64,000 nucleotides of DNA from the NCBI RefSeq assembly GCF_900142195.1, contig NZ_FRAB01000002.1:124001-188000 (forward strand), given 5' to 3'. Below the pieces are notes generated by a model. That model was not told the origin of the DNA. It did no database searches and saw only the letters and a list, made by a program, of their open reading frames with translations. The position numbers and the translations under genes were made by a program. Source of the stretch: Paraburkholderia terricola. Lineage in GTDB: Bacteria; Pseudomonadota; Gammaproteobacteria; Burkholderiales; Burkholderiaceae. Below are positions 37,705 to 46,975 of the stretch, piece after piece (positions within the stretch are counted from its first letter, which is position 1; each line of letters starts with the position of its first letter).

Positions 37705-38934
37705 TCACTGCGAATCCTTCAGAAACAGCGCTTGCAAATCGTTCAGAAACGCCTGGCCGAGCGGCGTCGGCGCAATCTTTTCATGGTCGCGCGTAATCAG
37801 CTTGCGCTGTTCCGCTTCCTGTAAAGCCGGTTCGATCGACGTCATCGACATGCCCGTGCGTTCGATGAACCGATGCACCGGAAACCCCTCCACCAGCCGC
37901 AGCGCGTTCAGCATGAACTCGAACGGCAGATCGCGTGGTCCGACTTCGTGCTCTTCCTGCACTGCCGCGCCGGCCTTGGCCTGCTCGATGAAGGTGGTGG
38001 GATGCTTGTAGCGCGCCTGACGCAACACGCGATTCGGAAACGACAGCTTGGTGTGCGCGCCCGCGCCGATGCCGACATAGTCGCCGAAGCGCCAGTAGTT
38101 CAGATTGTGCTTGCTCTGACGATGCGGCCTCGCATACGCCGACACCTCGTAGCGCTCGTAACCGGCCGCCGCCGTGCGTTCGTGAATCCAGTCCTGCATA
38201 TCGGCGGAGGCATCGTCGTCGGGCAAGGCGGGCGGGAATTTGGCAAACAGCGTGTTCGGTTCGAGCGTCAGGTGATACAGCGACAAGTGCGGCGGCGCGA
38301 ACGACAGCGCCGTTTCGACGTCCGCCTGGCATTCGGCGAGCGTCTGCCGCGGCAGGCCGAACATGAGGTCGAGGTTGAAGTTGTCGAACGTGGTCGCGGC
38401 GACTTCGACGGCGTGACGCGCTTGCGCCGAGTCGTGGATCCGGCCGAGCGCCTTCAGGTGCGCTTCGTTGAAACTCTGGATGCCCACCGACAAGCGGTTC
38501 ACGCCGCTCGCGCGAAACTGCGCGAACTTGTCGGCCTCGAAGGTGCCGGGGTTGGCTTCAAGCGTGATTTCCGCGTCGGCGTCGAGCGGCAGCAGCGCGC
38601 GCACGTCGGAGAGCATGCGGTCGAGCCCGGCCGCCGACAGCAGGCTGGGCGTGCCGCCGCCAATGAACACCGTATGCACCTGGCGTCCCCAGACGAGCGG
38701 CAGCGCCATCTCCAGATCGGCGCGCAAGGCGTCGAGATAGTCGTTCTCGGGAAACGTCTCGCCTTTCCACTCGTGCGAATTGAAATCGCAATACGGACAC
38801 TTGCGCACGCACCACGGAAAATGCACGTACAACGACAACGGCGGCAGCGACGTCAGCCGAATGCTGCCCGGCGACGTGAATGCCTTGATGACGCCATTGC
38901 CGATATCGGTCGGCGCCGGTCTGATCGGAATCAC
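37705..38934 (-). CDS. hemW: Heme chaperone HemW (radical SAM, coproporphyrinogen dehydrogenase-like)
   Basis: A 409-residue radical SAM protein. The iron-sulfur cysteines are Cys42, Cys46 and Cys49 (CVRKCPYC). The family was once annotated as HemN-like; HemW inserts haem into target proteins. The motif VFIGGGTPSLL and the HemN-C-terminal domain are present. The start is GTG at 38934, overlapping the rdgB stop by four bases (GTGA), so it is coupled to rdgB. Confidence 0.93.
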   Translation of the reverse strand: MIPIRPAPTDIGNGVIKAFTSPGSIRLTSLPPLSLYVHFPWCVRKCPYCDFNSHEWKGETFPENDYLDALRADLEMALPLVWGRQVHTVFIGGGTPSLLSAAGLDRMLSDVRALLPLDADAEITLEANPGTFEADKFAQFRASGVNRLSVGIQSFNEAHLKALGRIHDSAQARHAVEVAATTFDNFNLDLMFGLPRQTLAECQADVETALSFAPPHLSLYHLTLEPNTLFAKFPPALPDDDASADMQDWIHERTAAAGYERYEVSAYARPHRQSKHNLNYWRFGDYVGIGAGAHTKLSFPNRVLRQARYKHPTTFIEQAKAGAAVQEEHEVGPRDLPFEFMLNALRLVEGFPVHRFIERTGMSMTSIEPALQEAEQRKLITRDHEKIAPTPLGQAFLNDLQALFLKDSQ

Positions 38935-39578
38935 GCTTCCTCCGTCAAACGCGCGAGCAGTTGCCGCAACGCCATTGCGCGATGGCTGCCGGCGTTCTTC
39001 ACCGCCGGCTCCAGTTCCGCGGCGCTGGCATTCAGCGAGGGCAAAAAGAAGTACGGGTCGTAGCCGAAGCCATGCCGGCCGCGCGGCGCGTCCAGAATCT
39101 CGCCATGCCAGCGGCCTTCGGCGATCAACGGCTCGGGATCGTCCGCGTGACGCACGAGCGCCAGCACGCAGTAGTAATACGCGCGCCGGTCGGCTTCGCC
39201 CTTCAACAGGGAGACGAGGCGCGCGTTATTCGCGGCATCGCTCTTCTCGCCGCCGGCCAGTTGCGCGTAACGCGCCGAATAGACGCCCGGCGCGCCGCGC
39301 AGCGCGCGCACGCACAGGCCGGAATCATCCGCGAGGGCGGGCAGGCCGGTGAGCTTCGCCGCATGACGCGCCTTGGCAAGCGCGTTCTCGACGAAAGTCG
39401 GATGCGGCTCTTCCGCCTCCGGCACGTTCAACTCGCCTTGCGGAATCAATTCGATGCCGGCCGCGCCGAGCAGCGCCGCGAATTCGCGCAGCTTGCCCGC
39501 GTTGTTCGACGCCAGCACGACTTTTGTCAACGGCGAACCTGATGCAATCGCGCCGTTGCCTTGACGACCTTCACTCAC
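38931..39578 (-). CDS. rdgB: XTP/dITP (non-canonical purine NTP) pyrophosphatase
   Basis: A 215-residue housecleaning enzyme that removes dITP and XTP. The N-terminal [14 protein letters not shown] motif binds the triphosphate. [25 protein letters not shown] carries the metal and base-specificity residues, and [14 protein letters not shown] completes the signature. It overlaps rph upstream and hemW downstream, forming a tight rph-rdgB-hemW operon. Confidence 0.97.
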   Translation of the reverse strand: MSEGRQGNGAIASGSPLTKVVLASNNAGKLREFAALLGAAGIELIPQGELNVPEAEEPHPTFVENALAKARHAAKLTGLPALADDSGLCVRALRGAPGVYSARYAQLAGGEKSDAANNARLVSLLKGEADRRAYYYCVLALVRHADDPEPLIAEGRWHGEILDAPRGRHGFGYDPYFFLPSLNASAAELEPAVKNAGSHRAMALRQLLARLTEEA

Positions 39579-40311
39579 CCTTGTGCTCCAACGCTTCTTT
39601 CTGCTTCGCGATCAGCGTGTTGATGCCGTCGCTCGCCAGATCAAACAGCGCATTCATTTCAGCGCGCGAGAACGGCACGCCTTCGGCCGTGCCCTGAACT
39701 TCGACGAAGCCGCCCGCGCCCGTCATCACCACGTTCATGTCGGTGTCGCATTGCGAGTCCTCGTCGTAATCGAGGTCGAGCACCGGCAGTCCGTCGTACA
39801 CGCCGACCGAAATCGCGGCGACGTAATCGCTGATCGGCGAGGTTTCGATACGGCCGGTGGCGAGCAGCTTCGTCACCGCATCGTGCGCGGCGACGAAGGC
39901 GCCGGTGATGCCGGCGGTGCGCGTGCCGCCGTCGGCCTGGATTACGTCGCAATCGATGTGCAGCGTGCGCGCGCCGAGCTTCTCGAGATCGAACACCGAG
40001 CGCAGCGCGCGGCCGATCAGACGCTGGATTTCCTGCGTGCGGCCGGTTTGCTTGCCGCGCGCCGCTTCGCGATCGCTGCGGGTGTGGGTGGCGCGCGGCA
40101 GCATGCCGTATTCGGCGGTGAGCCACCCTTGACCACGGTCACGCAAAAACGACGGCACGGTTTCCGCGATGCTCGCCGTGCAGATCACCTTGGTGTCGCC
40201 GAATTCGACCAGCACCGAGCCCTCCGCATGCTTCGTGTAGTGGCGCGTGATGCGCACGTCGCGCAGCTGGTTGGCCTGGCGGCCGCTGGGGCGTTGGGTG
40301 GTGTCGGTCAT
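39571..40311 (-). CDS. rph: Ribonuclease PH
   Basis: A 246-residue phosphorolytic 3'-5' exoribonuclease that trims tRNA 3' ends. The RNase PH signature is intact: [42 protein letters not shown] and [18 protein letters not shown]. The C terminus is full length, unlike the frameshifted E. coli K-12 gene. It starts the rph-rdgB-hemW operon. Confidence 0.97.
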   Translation of the reverse strand: MTDTTQRPSGRQANQLRDVRITRHYTKHAEGSVLVEFGDTKVICTASIAETVPSFLRDRGQGWLTAEYGMLPRATHTRSDREAARGKQTGRTQEIQRLIGRALRSVFDLEKLGARTLHIDCDVIQADGGTRTAGITGAFVAAHDAVTKLLATGRIETSPISDYVAAISVGVYDGLPVLDLDYDEDSQCDTDMNVVMTGAGGFVEVQGTAEGVPFSRAEMNALFDLASDGINTLIAKQKEALEHKGE

Positions 40312-40520
40312 AGTGGGTTTGGTCGTGAGGAAGGCGGAAGGAAAAGCGCAATTTTACAGCCGATCGGGCAGGCCGGTTGCCCACGTGCAGCGGGCATCTC
40401 AAAGGGGTTCTATCGCCAAAGATGGGATAATACGAATTCCCCGCCCCGCGCCTCGTACACGCCGGGCGATTCGACTCTCCGGCCATCGTCGAACGCATGG
40501 CCACAATCGCGAGAAATACG

Positions 40521-41444
40521 ATGATCTACAGCATGACTGGCTATGCGAGCGCGACACGCGAACTCGTCGCGGCGGCAGGCACCGGCGGCGTGAGCGTCTC
40601 GGTCGAACTGCGCACGGTGAACTCGCGCTTTCTCGATCTGAACTTTCGCATGCCCGAAGACGTGCGCGTGTGCGAACCGACGCTGCGCGAGATGCTGATG
40701 AACAAGCTTTCGCGCGGCAAGGTGGATATCCGCATCAACCTGCAGCGCAGCGAACAGTCCGCCAACGCGGGGTCGATCAGTCACGACACGCTGGCGCAAC
40801 TCGCGTTGCTCGAGCGCACGGTGCTCTCCACGTTCCCGGAAGCGGAACGTCTGCGCGCCGGCGAGATTCTGCGCTGGCCGGGCGTGCTCGCGGAAACCGG
40901 CGTGGCGCAGGACGTGCTGCGCGACGCGGTGCTCGCCTGCGGCAAGCAGGCGATTGCCGATCTGATCGACGTGCGCGCTCGCGAAGGCGCGCAACTGGCG
41001 ACGATGCTGCTCGCCAACGTCACCGAGATGGAAGCGATCGTCACGAAGATCACGCCGCTCGTGCCGGAGCTGATTGCCAGGCACCAGCAGAAGATCGTCG
41101 AACGTTTGCAGGAAGCGCTCGGCATCGCCGCGCCGGATACGGCCGCGACCATCGTCTCGCGCGAGGAGATCAACGAACGGATTCGCCAGGAAGTGACGAT
41201 GTACGGCATCCGCATCGACATCGCCGAGGAACTGTCGCGCCTCACGGCTCACCTGAACGAAACGCGTCATGTGATCGAGAAGGGCGGCAAGGTCGGCAAG
41301 CGGCTCGACTTCATGATGCAGGAGCTCAATCGCGAGGCGAACACGCTCGGCTCGAAGGCGGCCGCGAAAGAACTGGCGGATTCGTCGATGACCTTGAAGC
41401 TGCTCATCGAACAGATGCGCGAGCAAGTACAAAACCTGGAATAA
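40521..41444 (+). CDS. yicC: YicC-family endoribonuclease-like protein
   Basis: A 307-residue YicC/YloC protein with N-terminal domain MIYSMTGYASATREL and C-terminal DUF1732 (RLDFMMQELNREANTLGSKA). Recent work names the family YicC endoribonucleases acting on sRNA/mRNA. The ATG at 40521 gives the conserved N terminus; an ATG at 40497 would add 8 residues. It is 18 bp ahead of gmk and divergent from rph. Confidence 0.93.
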   Translation: MIYSMTGYASATRELVAAAGTGGVSVSVELRTVNSRFLDLNFRMPEDVRVCEPTLREMLMNKLSRGKVDIRINLQRSEQSANAGSISHDTLAQLALLERTVLSTFPEAERLRAGEILRWPGVLAETGVAQDVLRDAVLACGKQAIADLIDVRAREGAQLATMLLANVTEMEAIVTKITPLVPELIARHQQKIVERLQEALGIAAPDTAATIVSREEINERIRQEVTMYGIRIDIAEELSRLTAHLNETRHVIEKGGKVGKRLDFMMQELNREANTLGSKAAAKELADSSMTLKLLIEQMREQVQNLE

Positions 41445-41462
41445 GGCTGGAGCAACACGAAC

Positions 41463-42143
41463 ATGACCGACCCTACACGCGAAACCGGCGCACCGCGCAA
41501 TCCCTACGCCGGCGCTTATCCGGGCAACCTGTTCATGGTGGTCGCGCCGTCGGGCGCGGGCAAGTCGACGCTCGTGAACGCGCTGCTCGCCGGCGACGAA
41601 GCGATCCGTCTGTCGATCTCGTACACCACGCGCCCGCCGCGCCCGAAGGAACAGGACGGCGAGCACTATCACTTCACGACCGTCGACGATTTCATGAGGC
41701 GTCACGACGCGGGCGAGTTTCTGGAAAGCGCGGAAGTCCACGGCAACTACTACGGCACTTCGCGTGTATGGATCGAGGAGCAGATGAAAAGCGGCCATGA
41801 CGTGCTGCTCGAAATCGACTGGCAAGGCGCGCAGCAGGTGAAGAAGCAGTTTCACAATGCAGTGGAAATCTTCATCCTGCCGCCGTCGCTCGAAGCGCTC
41901 GAAGAGCGGCTGAAAAAACGCGGCCAGGACGAGCCGAACGTCATCACGCGCCGCCTGCTCGCTGCGGGTAGCGAGATGGCGCACGCGGCCGAAGCGGAGT
42001 ATGTCGTGATCAACGACAACTTCGATCGCGCGCTCGGTGAACTGCGGTGCCTCGTGGCCGCCACGCGTTCGCGTTTCGGCTCGCAATACGCGCGTCATAC
42101 GCAGCTTTTCGTGCAGCTCGGCATTCACCTGCCGCACGCGTGA
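41463..42143 (+). CDS. gmk: Guanylate kinase
   Basis: A 226-residue nucleoside monophosphate kinase for GMP/dGMP. The P-loop APSGAGKST is near residues 28-36. The GMP-binding motif [21 protein letters not shown] is conserved. A short N-terminal extension precedes the core. It is first in the gmk-rpoZ-spoT order shared with E. coli, linking guanine nucleotide and ppGpp metabolism. Confidence 0.97.
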   Translation: MTDPTRETGAPRNPYAGAYPGNLFMVVAPSGAGKSTLVNALLAGDEAIRLSISYTTRPPRPKEQDGEHYHFTTVDDFMRRHDAGEFLESAEVHGNYYGTSRVWIEEQMKSGHDVLLEIDWQGAQQVKKQFHNAVEIFILPPSLEALEERLKKRGQDEPNVITRRLLAAGSEMAHAAEAEYVVINDNFDRALGELRCLVAATRSRFGSQYARHTQLFVQLGIHLPHA

Positions 42144-42203
42144 GCGCGGTGGTGTGTCGAGCACATAAGGTAGAATAAGCAACATACTGAGAAGGAACCC
42201 AAC

Positions 42204-42407
42204 ATGGCCCGCATTACCGTCGAAGACTGCCTCAAACAGATCCCGAATCGTTTCGAACTGGCGCTTGCCGCAACCTATCGCGCGCGTCAGCTCGCTCAAG
42301 GGCACACGCCGAAGATCGAGAGCCGCGACAAGCCCACGGTCGTCGCCTTGCGTGAAATCGCGGCGGGAATGGTCGGCGTCGAAATGCTGAAGAAGGTGCC
42401 GGTTTAA
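42204..42407 (+). CDS. rpoZ: RNA polymerase omega subunit
   Basis: A 67-residue omega subunit. The N terminus [23 protein letters not shown] and [13 protein letters not shown] are the family signature. AAGGAA precedes the ATG. It helps assemble the beta-prime subunit and contributes to the ppGpp site, fitting its position between gmk and spoT. Confidence 0.98.
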   Translation: MARITVEDCLKQIPNRFELALAATYRARQLAQGHTPKIESRDKPTVVALREIAAGMVGVEMLKKVPV

Positions 42408-42502
42408 GGCGCCCCGTTCCGTTCCGATCGCGGCTTATCTCCCGCATGTAATCGCATCAACGTACAGATCGGCGTCCAACCCTAACCGCTACGGAGGCGA
42501 CC

Positions 42503-44860
42503 ATGAGTGCTACCCCGCCCACCGCCACGGATGTGGAACACGACGCCGACTCGCCCTCTTCTGCACGGAAGTACATCGACGCGGTCCTCGAACAGTCGTT
42601 TCGCCATCTGTTCGGGCCGACCGCCACGCCGGAGCAACCGCGCCGGCATGATGTCGTATCCATTGCCAGGCTGACGTCCGCCTTGTCCGGCTATCTGCAG
42701 CCGGAAGAGATCAAGGAGGTCAAGGCGGCCTTCCATTTCAGCGACGAAGCCCACCTCGGCCAGTATCGCCAGAGCGGCGAACCCTACATCACGCATCCTG
42801 TCGCCGTCGCGGAAATCTGCGCCGGCTGGAACCTTGACGCCCAGGCGATCATGGCGGCGCTGCTGCATGACGTGATGGAAGACCAGGGCGTGACCAAGGC
42901 GGAACTCGCCGAGCGATTCGGCGCCAAGGTCGCGGAACTGGTCGACGGGTTGTCGAAGCTGGACAAGATGGAGTTTCGCAATCGCGAGGAGGCGCAGGCG
43001 GAAAATTTCCGCAAGATGCTGCTGGCGATGGCGCGCGACGTCCGCGTGATTCTGGTGAAGCTAGCCGACCGGTTGCACAATATGCGCACCCTCGGTGCGG
43101 TGCCGCATGAAAAGCGCCGCCGCGTAGCGCGCGAAACGCTCGATATCTACGCGCCGATCGCGCACCGGCTCGGTCTGAACAATACCTATCGCGAGTTGCA
43201 GGATCTCAGCTTCGCGAACTTCAATCCGCACCGGTACGCCACGCTCGAAAAAGCCGTCAAGGCCGCGCGCGGCAATCGGCGCGAGGTGGTCGGCAAGATC
43301 CTGGAGTCGGTGCAGCGCGCCATTGCGGACGCGAAGCTCGACGCGGAGGTCACCGGCCGCGAAAAGACCATCTTCAGCATCTATAAGAAGATGCGCGACA
43401 AGCAACTGTCGTTCTCGCAGGTGCTCGACGTGTACGGCTTTCGCGTGGTGGTCGACAGCGCACTGGAATGCTACACGTGCATCGGCGCGCTGCATGCGCT
43501 CTACAAACCGGTGCCGGGCAAGTTCAAGGATTACATCGCGATTCCGAAGGTGAACGGCTATCAGTCACTGCACACCACGCTGGTCGGCCCGTTTGGCGCG
43601 CCGATCGAGTTTCAGGTGCGCACGCGCAAGATGCATGAGATCGCGGAAGCGGGCGTGGCCGCGCACTGGCTGTACAAGAACGGCGGTGCCGATCTGAACG
43701 ACGTGCAAAAGCGTGCGCATCAATGGTTGAAATCGCTGCTCGACATTCAGAGCGAAGCGGGCGATTCGAGCGAATTCCTCGAGCACGTCAAGATCGATCT
43801 GTTCCCGGATGCGGTCTACGTGTTTACGCCGAAGTCGAAGATCATGGCGTTGCCGCGCGGCGCCACCGCGCTCGACTTCGCCTATTCGATCCACAGCGAC
43901 CTGGGTAACCAGTGCGTCGCGGTGAAGATCAACAATGAACTGCTGCCGCTGCGTACCGAGTTGAAGAGCGGCGATATCGTCGAGGTGATTACAGCGCCGT
44001 ATTCGAAGCCGAATCCGGCGTGGCTGGGTTTCGTGCGCACCGGCAAGGCGCGTTCGGCGATCCGCCACTATCTGAAGACGATGCGTCTGAACGAATCCGT
44101 GCAGCTCGGCGAGCGCCTGGTCGATCAGGCGCTGAAGGGCTACGGCCTCGCGTTGTCGGACGTGACGCCGGAAGCGTGGGAAAAGCTCGTGCAGTGGACG
44201 GGTAACAAGAACCGTCAGGAAATCTTCGCGGACATCGGTCTCGGGCGGCGTGTCGCGGCGGTCATGGCCAAACGCATCGAGGTGCTGATGAGCGGCCGCG
44301 ATGCCGACGACGACGGCTCGCGCTCCGAATCCGGGTTGCCTCATGCGCCGCCGGTCGTCATCACCGGCACGGAGGGTATGTCGGTGCAGTTGTCCGCCTG
44401 CTGCCGTCCGATTCCGGGCGACGACATCATGGGCTATATCGGCATCGGCCTCGGCATGGCGATCCACACCACGGATTGCCGGGTCGCGCAGCGGATTCAC
44501 CGGCGCGATCCGGGCCGCTGGATCGACGTCGCCTGGGCGCCGCAGCCCGGACGTCTGTTCGACGTTGCCGTGAAGGTGCTGGTCAAGAACACCAAGGGCG
44601 TGTTTGCCCGCGTGGCGGCCGACATCACGTCGGCGGACGCGAACATCGTTCACATTGCGATGGACGAGGATTTGTCGCAGGAATCCACGGTGCTGCGCTT
44701 CGTGATCCAGGTGAGCGATCGTGTCCATCTCGCCAATGTGATGCGCAGGGTGCGCACGAACCCGGACGTGATGCGTATAGCGCGTGAACGGCCGAGCGAG
44801 GAAGGGCATCATCGGCACGACGGCGGCATGCGGATCGACCGCGAGCGGGCGGATTACTGA
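42503..44860 (+). CDS. spoT: Bifunctional (p)ppGpp synthetase/hydrolase SpoT
   Basis: A 785-residue Rel/SpoT protein. The HD hydrolase domain has His122-Asp123 and ED at 126-127 in LLHDVMED, so hydrolase activity should be intact. The synthetase domain follows (YGFRVVVDS, YKPVPGKFKDYIAIPKVNGYQSLHT). Then a TGS domain (DAVYVFTPKSKIMALPRGATALDFAY) and a C-terminal ACT domain (ADIT...NIVHIAMDED). An N-terminal extension of ~60 residues is longer than in E. coli. It is in the gmk-rpoZ-spoT cluster. Confidence 0.97.
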   Translation: MSATPPTATDVEHDADSPSSARKYIDAVLEQSFRHLFGPTATPEQPRRHDVVSIARLTSALSGYLQPEEIKEVKAAFHFSDEAHLGQYRQSGEPYITHPVAVAEICAGWNLDAQAIMAALLHDVMEDQGVTKAELAERFGAKVAELVDGLSKLDKMEFRNREEAQAENFRKMLLAMARDVRVILVKLADRLHNMRTLGAVPHEKRRRVARETLDIYAPIAHRLGLNNTYRELQDLSFANFNPHRYATLEKAVKAARGNRREVVGKILESVQRAIADAKLDAEVTGREKTIFSIYKKMRDKQLSFSQVLDVYGFRVVVDSALECYTCIGALHALYKPVPGKFKDYIAIPKVNGYQSLHTTLVGPFGAPIEFQVRTRKMHEIAEAGVAAHWLYKNGGADLNDVQKRAHQWLKSLLDIQSEAGDSSEFLEHVKIDLFPDAVYVFTPKSKIMALPRGATALDFAYSIHSDLGNQCVAVKINNELLPLRTELKSGDIVEVITAPYSKPNPAWLGFVRTGKARSAIRHYLKTMRLNESVQLGERLVDQALKGYGLALSDVTPEAWEKLVQWTGNKNRQEIFADIGLGRRVAAVMAKRIEVLMSGRDADDDGSRSESGLPHAPPVVITGTEGMSVQLSACCRPIPGDDIMGYIGIGLGMAIHTTDCRVAQRIHRRDPGRWIDVAWAPQPGRLFDVAVKVLVKNTKGVFARVAADITSADANIVHIAMDEDLSQESTVLRFVIQVSDRVHLANVMRRVRTNPDVMRIARERPSEEGHHRHDGGMRIDRERADY

Positions 44861-44978
44861 TCTAGGGCTTGCTCCAGGGCGCCTTTGGATTGGGCCCGCT
44901 GCGCTTCAGGCCTCCTTCGTTCCACTCTGAACCCGCCTGCCACCAGCGAGTCTCATCTGAAAATCAGGGAGAACGCTC

Positions 44979-45467
44979 ATGAAAGTAGCTGACCTCAACG
45001 GCTTTGCGCTCGACTATTGGGTCGCTCGCAGCCTGCACGACTTCGTGCGCGAAATCCAGTTCACCGACAGCGGCGAAACCGTTTCGATCATCGGCAATGA
45101 CCGCGGTCGTCCGTGGGACGGCCGTTTCACGCCCTCCACCTCGTGGGAGGCGGCCACGGCGGTCCTCGACCGGGTGCGACGGCTGGAAGTGCGTGAGCGG
45201 ACCGACCACGGCGTGGCGCACTGTGTCGCCGAATTCGATGGCGGGCGAGGAGCCGTGGAAGGGCGAGGCGAGTCGTTGCGGTTTGCGCTGCTGCGGGCTT
45301 TCGTCGAAAGCCGTTTCGGCGATAGCGTGGGCGACGTGATACGTCAGGCGCAGACGCTGATGGGCGAGCGGGCGCATGCGATCGGCGAGCAAACAGCGGA
45401 AGATTTCGCCGAGGACGTACCGACGCCGGATGGCCGGATAGGCGATATCAAGTCGCCGCCGCGGTAA
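44979..45467 (+). CDS. DUF2591-like protein (phage NinX-like)
   Basis: A 162-residue protein beginning MKVADLNGFALDYWVARS, which resembles DUF2591, a family found in phages and in Burkholderiales chromosomes. WDGRFTPSTSWEAATAVLDR also fits; the middle has LRFALLRAFVESRFGD. AGGGAGAA lies 6 bases before the ATG. The function is unknown. It sits between spoT and the tRNA-Arg pair. Confidence 0.55.
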   Translation: MKVADLNGFALDYWVARSLHDFVREIQFTDSGETVSIIGNDRGRPWDGRFTPSTSWEAATAVLDRVRRLEVRERTDHGVAHCVAEFDGGRGAVEGRGESLRFALLRAFVESRFGDSVGDVIRQAQTLMGERAHAIGEQTAEDFAEDVPTPDGRIGDIKSPPR

Positions 45468-45563
45468 CGGCGTGAATATAGACAGCCACAGGGGTTGCCG
45501 GGCGTGGCGGGGTCTCAAGCTAGCGTAATCACGGACGCCGGACATTAAGTCCAGACAAAAACA

Positions 45564-45589
45564 AAGGGCCTTCCGATCGGAAGGCCCTT
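45564..45589 (-). terminator. Terminator of the first tRNA-Arg
   Basis: The palindrome AAGGGCCTTCCGATCGGAAGGCCCTT is followed on the minus strand by TTGTTTTTG. It lies 14 bp beyond the tRNA 3' end. Confidence 0.85.
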
Positions 45590-45602
45590 ATGCATGTGCG
45601 GA

Positions 45603-45679
45603 TGGTGCGGCTGGCAGGATTCGAACCCACGACCCCTTGGTTCGTAGCCAAGTACTCTATCCAACTGAGCTACAGCCGC
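45603..45679 (-). tRNA. tRNA-Arg(ACG), copy 1
   Basis: A 77-base tRNA with acceptor GCGGCTG/CAGCCGC, encoded CCA (45603-45605) and anticodon loop CTACGAA (ACG, read as ICG). The sequence is identical to the copy at 45769. Confidence 0.95.
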
Positions 45680-45735
45680 ACGCTAAAACAGGTAGCGTCT
45701 CGCGCAATGATGCTGCGATGAAACCGGGTAAAACT

Positions 45736-45760
45736 AAGGGCCTCCCCGGAGGGAGGCCCT
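45736..45760 (-). terminator. Terminator of the second tRNA-Arg
   Basis: AGGGCCTCC pairs with GGAGGCCCT on the minus strand, followed by TAGTTTT. It lies 8 bp past the tRNA 3' end, so each tRNA-Arg copy has its own terminator. Confidence 0.75.
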
Positions 45761-45768
45761 CGAATAAG

Positions 45769-45845
45769 TGGTGCGGCTGGCAGGATTCGAACCCACGACC
45801 CCTTGGTTCGTAGCCAAGTACTCTATCCAACTGAGCTACAGCCGC
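45769..45845 (-). tRNA. tRNA-Arg(ACG), copy 2
   Basis: A 77-base tRNA identical to copy 1, with encoded CCA at 45769-45771 and anticodon ACG. The two copies are 89 bp apart, in tandem. Confidence 0.95.
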
Positions 45846-45965
45846 ACGCAGAAACGAGATTATAGCAAAGCTTTTGAAAAAGGGAAGCATGTAACTGCGA
45901 TTTGTCTCATGGTCACGATCGTGTACCCTTGGTAGGCAGTCGCTTGCTGCGGTTAACGGACCATC

Positions 45966-46535
45966 ATGAACAAGGCCTTTGTCAAAGAGTCGAGTGAAGA
46001 GAATGACGACGACCTCGACGTCGCCCAGCCCGAAGTGCCGGCGGGTACGAAAAACTACATCACGCCTGCCGGTTACCGGCGCATGCGTGATGAACTGCTG
46101 CATCTGATCGACGTAGAGCGGCCGGAGGTGGTCAAGCTCGTGTCGTGGGCGGCGTCGAATGGCGATCGCTCCGAGAACGGCGATTACATCTACGGCAAAC
46201 GCCGGCTGCGCGAAATCGATCGGCGAATCCGCTTTCTGACCAAACGCCTCGACCTTGCCGAAGTCGTCGACAGCAGCAAACAGGAAAACGTCGATCAGGT
46301 GTTCTTCGGCGCGACCGTCGAATACGCGACGGAAGACGGCGAGGTGCATAGCGTGACGATTGTCGGCATCGACGAGGTCGATCTCGACATCGGTCATGTG
46401 AGCTGGATCTCGCCAATTGCGCGCGCGCTGCTCAAGGCAAAAATCGGCGATACAGTGACGCTGTATACGCCGGCCGGACCGCAGCCGATCGATATACTCG
46501 ACGTCAAATATCCGCCGCCTGACAACGGTGGCTAG
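45966..46535 (+). CDS. greB: Transcription elongation factor GreB
   Basis: A 189-residue GreA/GreB factor that rescues backtracked RNA polymerase. The N-terminal coiled coil holds YITPAGYRRMRDELLHLIDVERPEVVKLVSWAASNGDRSENGDYIYGK-type residues, with the acidic tip D and E in RSENGDY, and the C-terminal FKBP-like domain follows. The wording GDYIYGKRRLREIDRRI marks GreB rather than GreA. It has a ~30-residue N-terminal extension. It lies downstream of spoT, as in other Burkholderiales. Confidence 0.95.
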   Translation: MNKAFVKESSEENDDDLDVAQPEVPAGTKNYITPAGYRRMRDELLHLIDVERPEVVKLVSWAASNGDRSENGDYIYGKRRLREIDRRIRFLTKRLDLAEVVDSSKQENVDQVFFGATVEYATEDGEVHSVTIVGIDEVDLDIGHVSWISPIARALLKAKIGDTVTLYTPAGPQPIDILDVKYPPPDNGG

Positions 46536-46612
46536 ACCGGCGCGCCGCGCCGTCTTGTCGCGATAGGCGGGCGAGGCGAAGGAGGGTGGTGCGCTTCGCG
46601 CTGCTTTGGTGC

Positions 46613-46884
46613 CCCGCACAAGAGAGTCCTGAACGCCGGGCAGCGCGCGAATCTGCTCGAGCGTGCCGTTGCGTTTGCAGCTCAGATACCTCGCGTAACA
46701 GGTTTGTTATGGCGGAAAGTGGGTGGGCAGATATAGCCAGCGCTCGCCCGTGCGCTCAATCCATGGAATCGCGTCGAGCACGGCACGCGAGTCGGCGGTT
46801 GCTGGGCCAGCGATCTCTAGCGCCCGCCGTACGGAGCAAGTGCTTGGTCCGCTCCCATTCGACGTCTGACAACCGGTCTATCCC
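46613..46884 (-). pseudogene. Remnant of an IS5-family (IS402-like) transposase
   Basis: Minus-strand translation gives IDRLSDVEWERTKHLLR in one frame, then after a +1 shift DSRAVLDAIPWIERTGERWLYLP ending at a stop, and then in a third stretch CYARYLSCKRNGTLEQI. These three pieces are, in order, the N-terminal DUF4096-type blocks of IS5/IS402 transposase OrfA. No start, no terminal repeats and no DDE part are seen, so it is an inactive remnant with frameshift and stop. It lies between greB and the porin gene. Confidence 0.7.
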
Positions 46885-46921
46885 ATATCGTCAGCGCGCG
46901 CTTCTATTTGCGGCATCAATG

Positions 46922-46947
46922 AAAAAAGGCGCCGCGAACGGCGCCTC
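46922..46947 (-). terminator. Terminator of the porin gene
   Basis: AGGCGCCG pairs with CGGCGCCT and is followed on the minus strand by six T. It is 29 bp past the porin stop. Confidence 0.88.
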
Positions 46948-46975
46948 TTCCATAGTGCGGGTACTGCTCGCCGCT

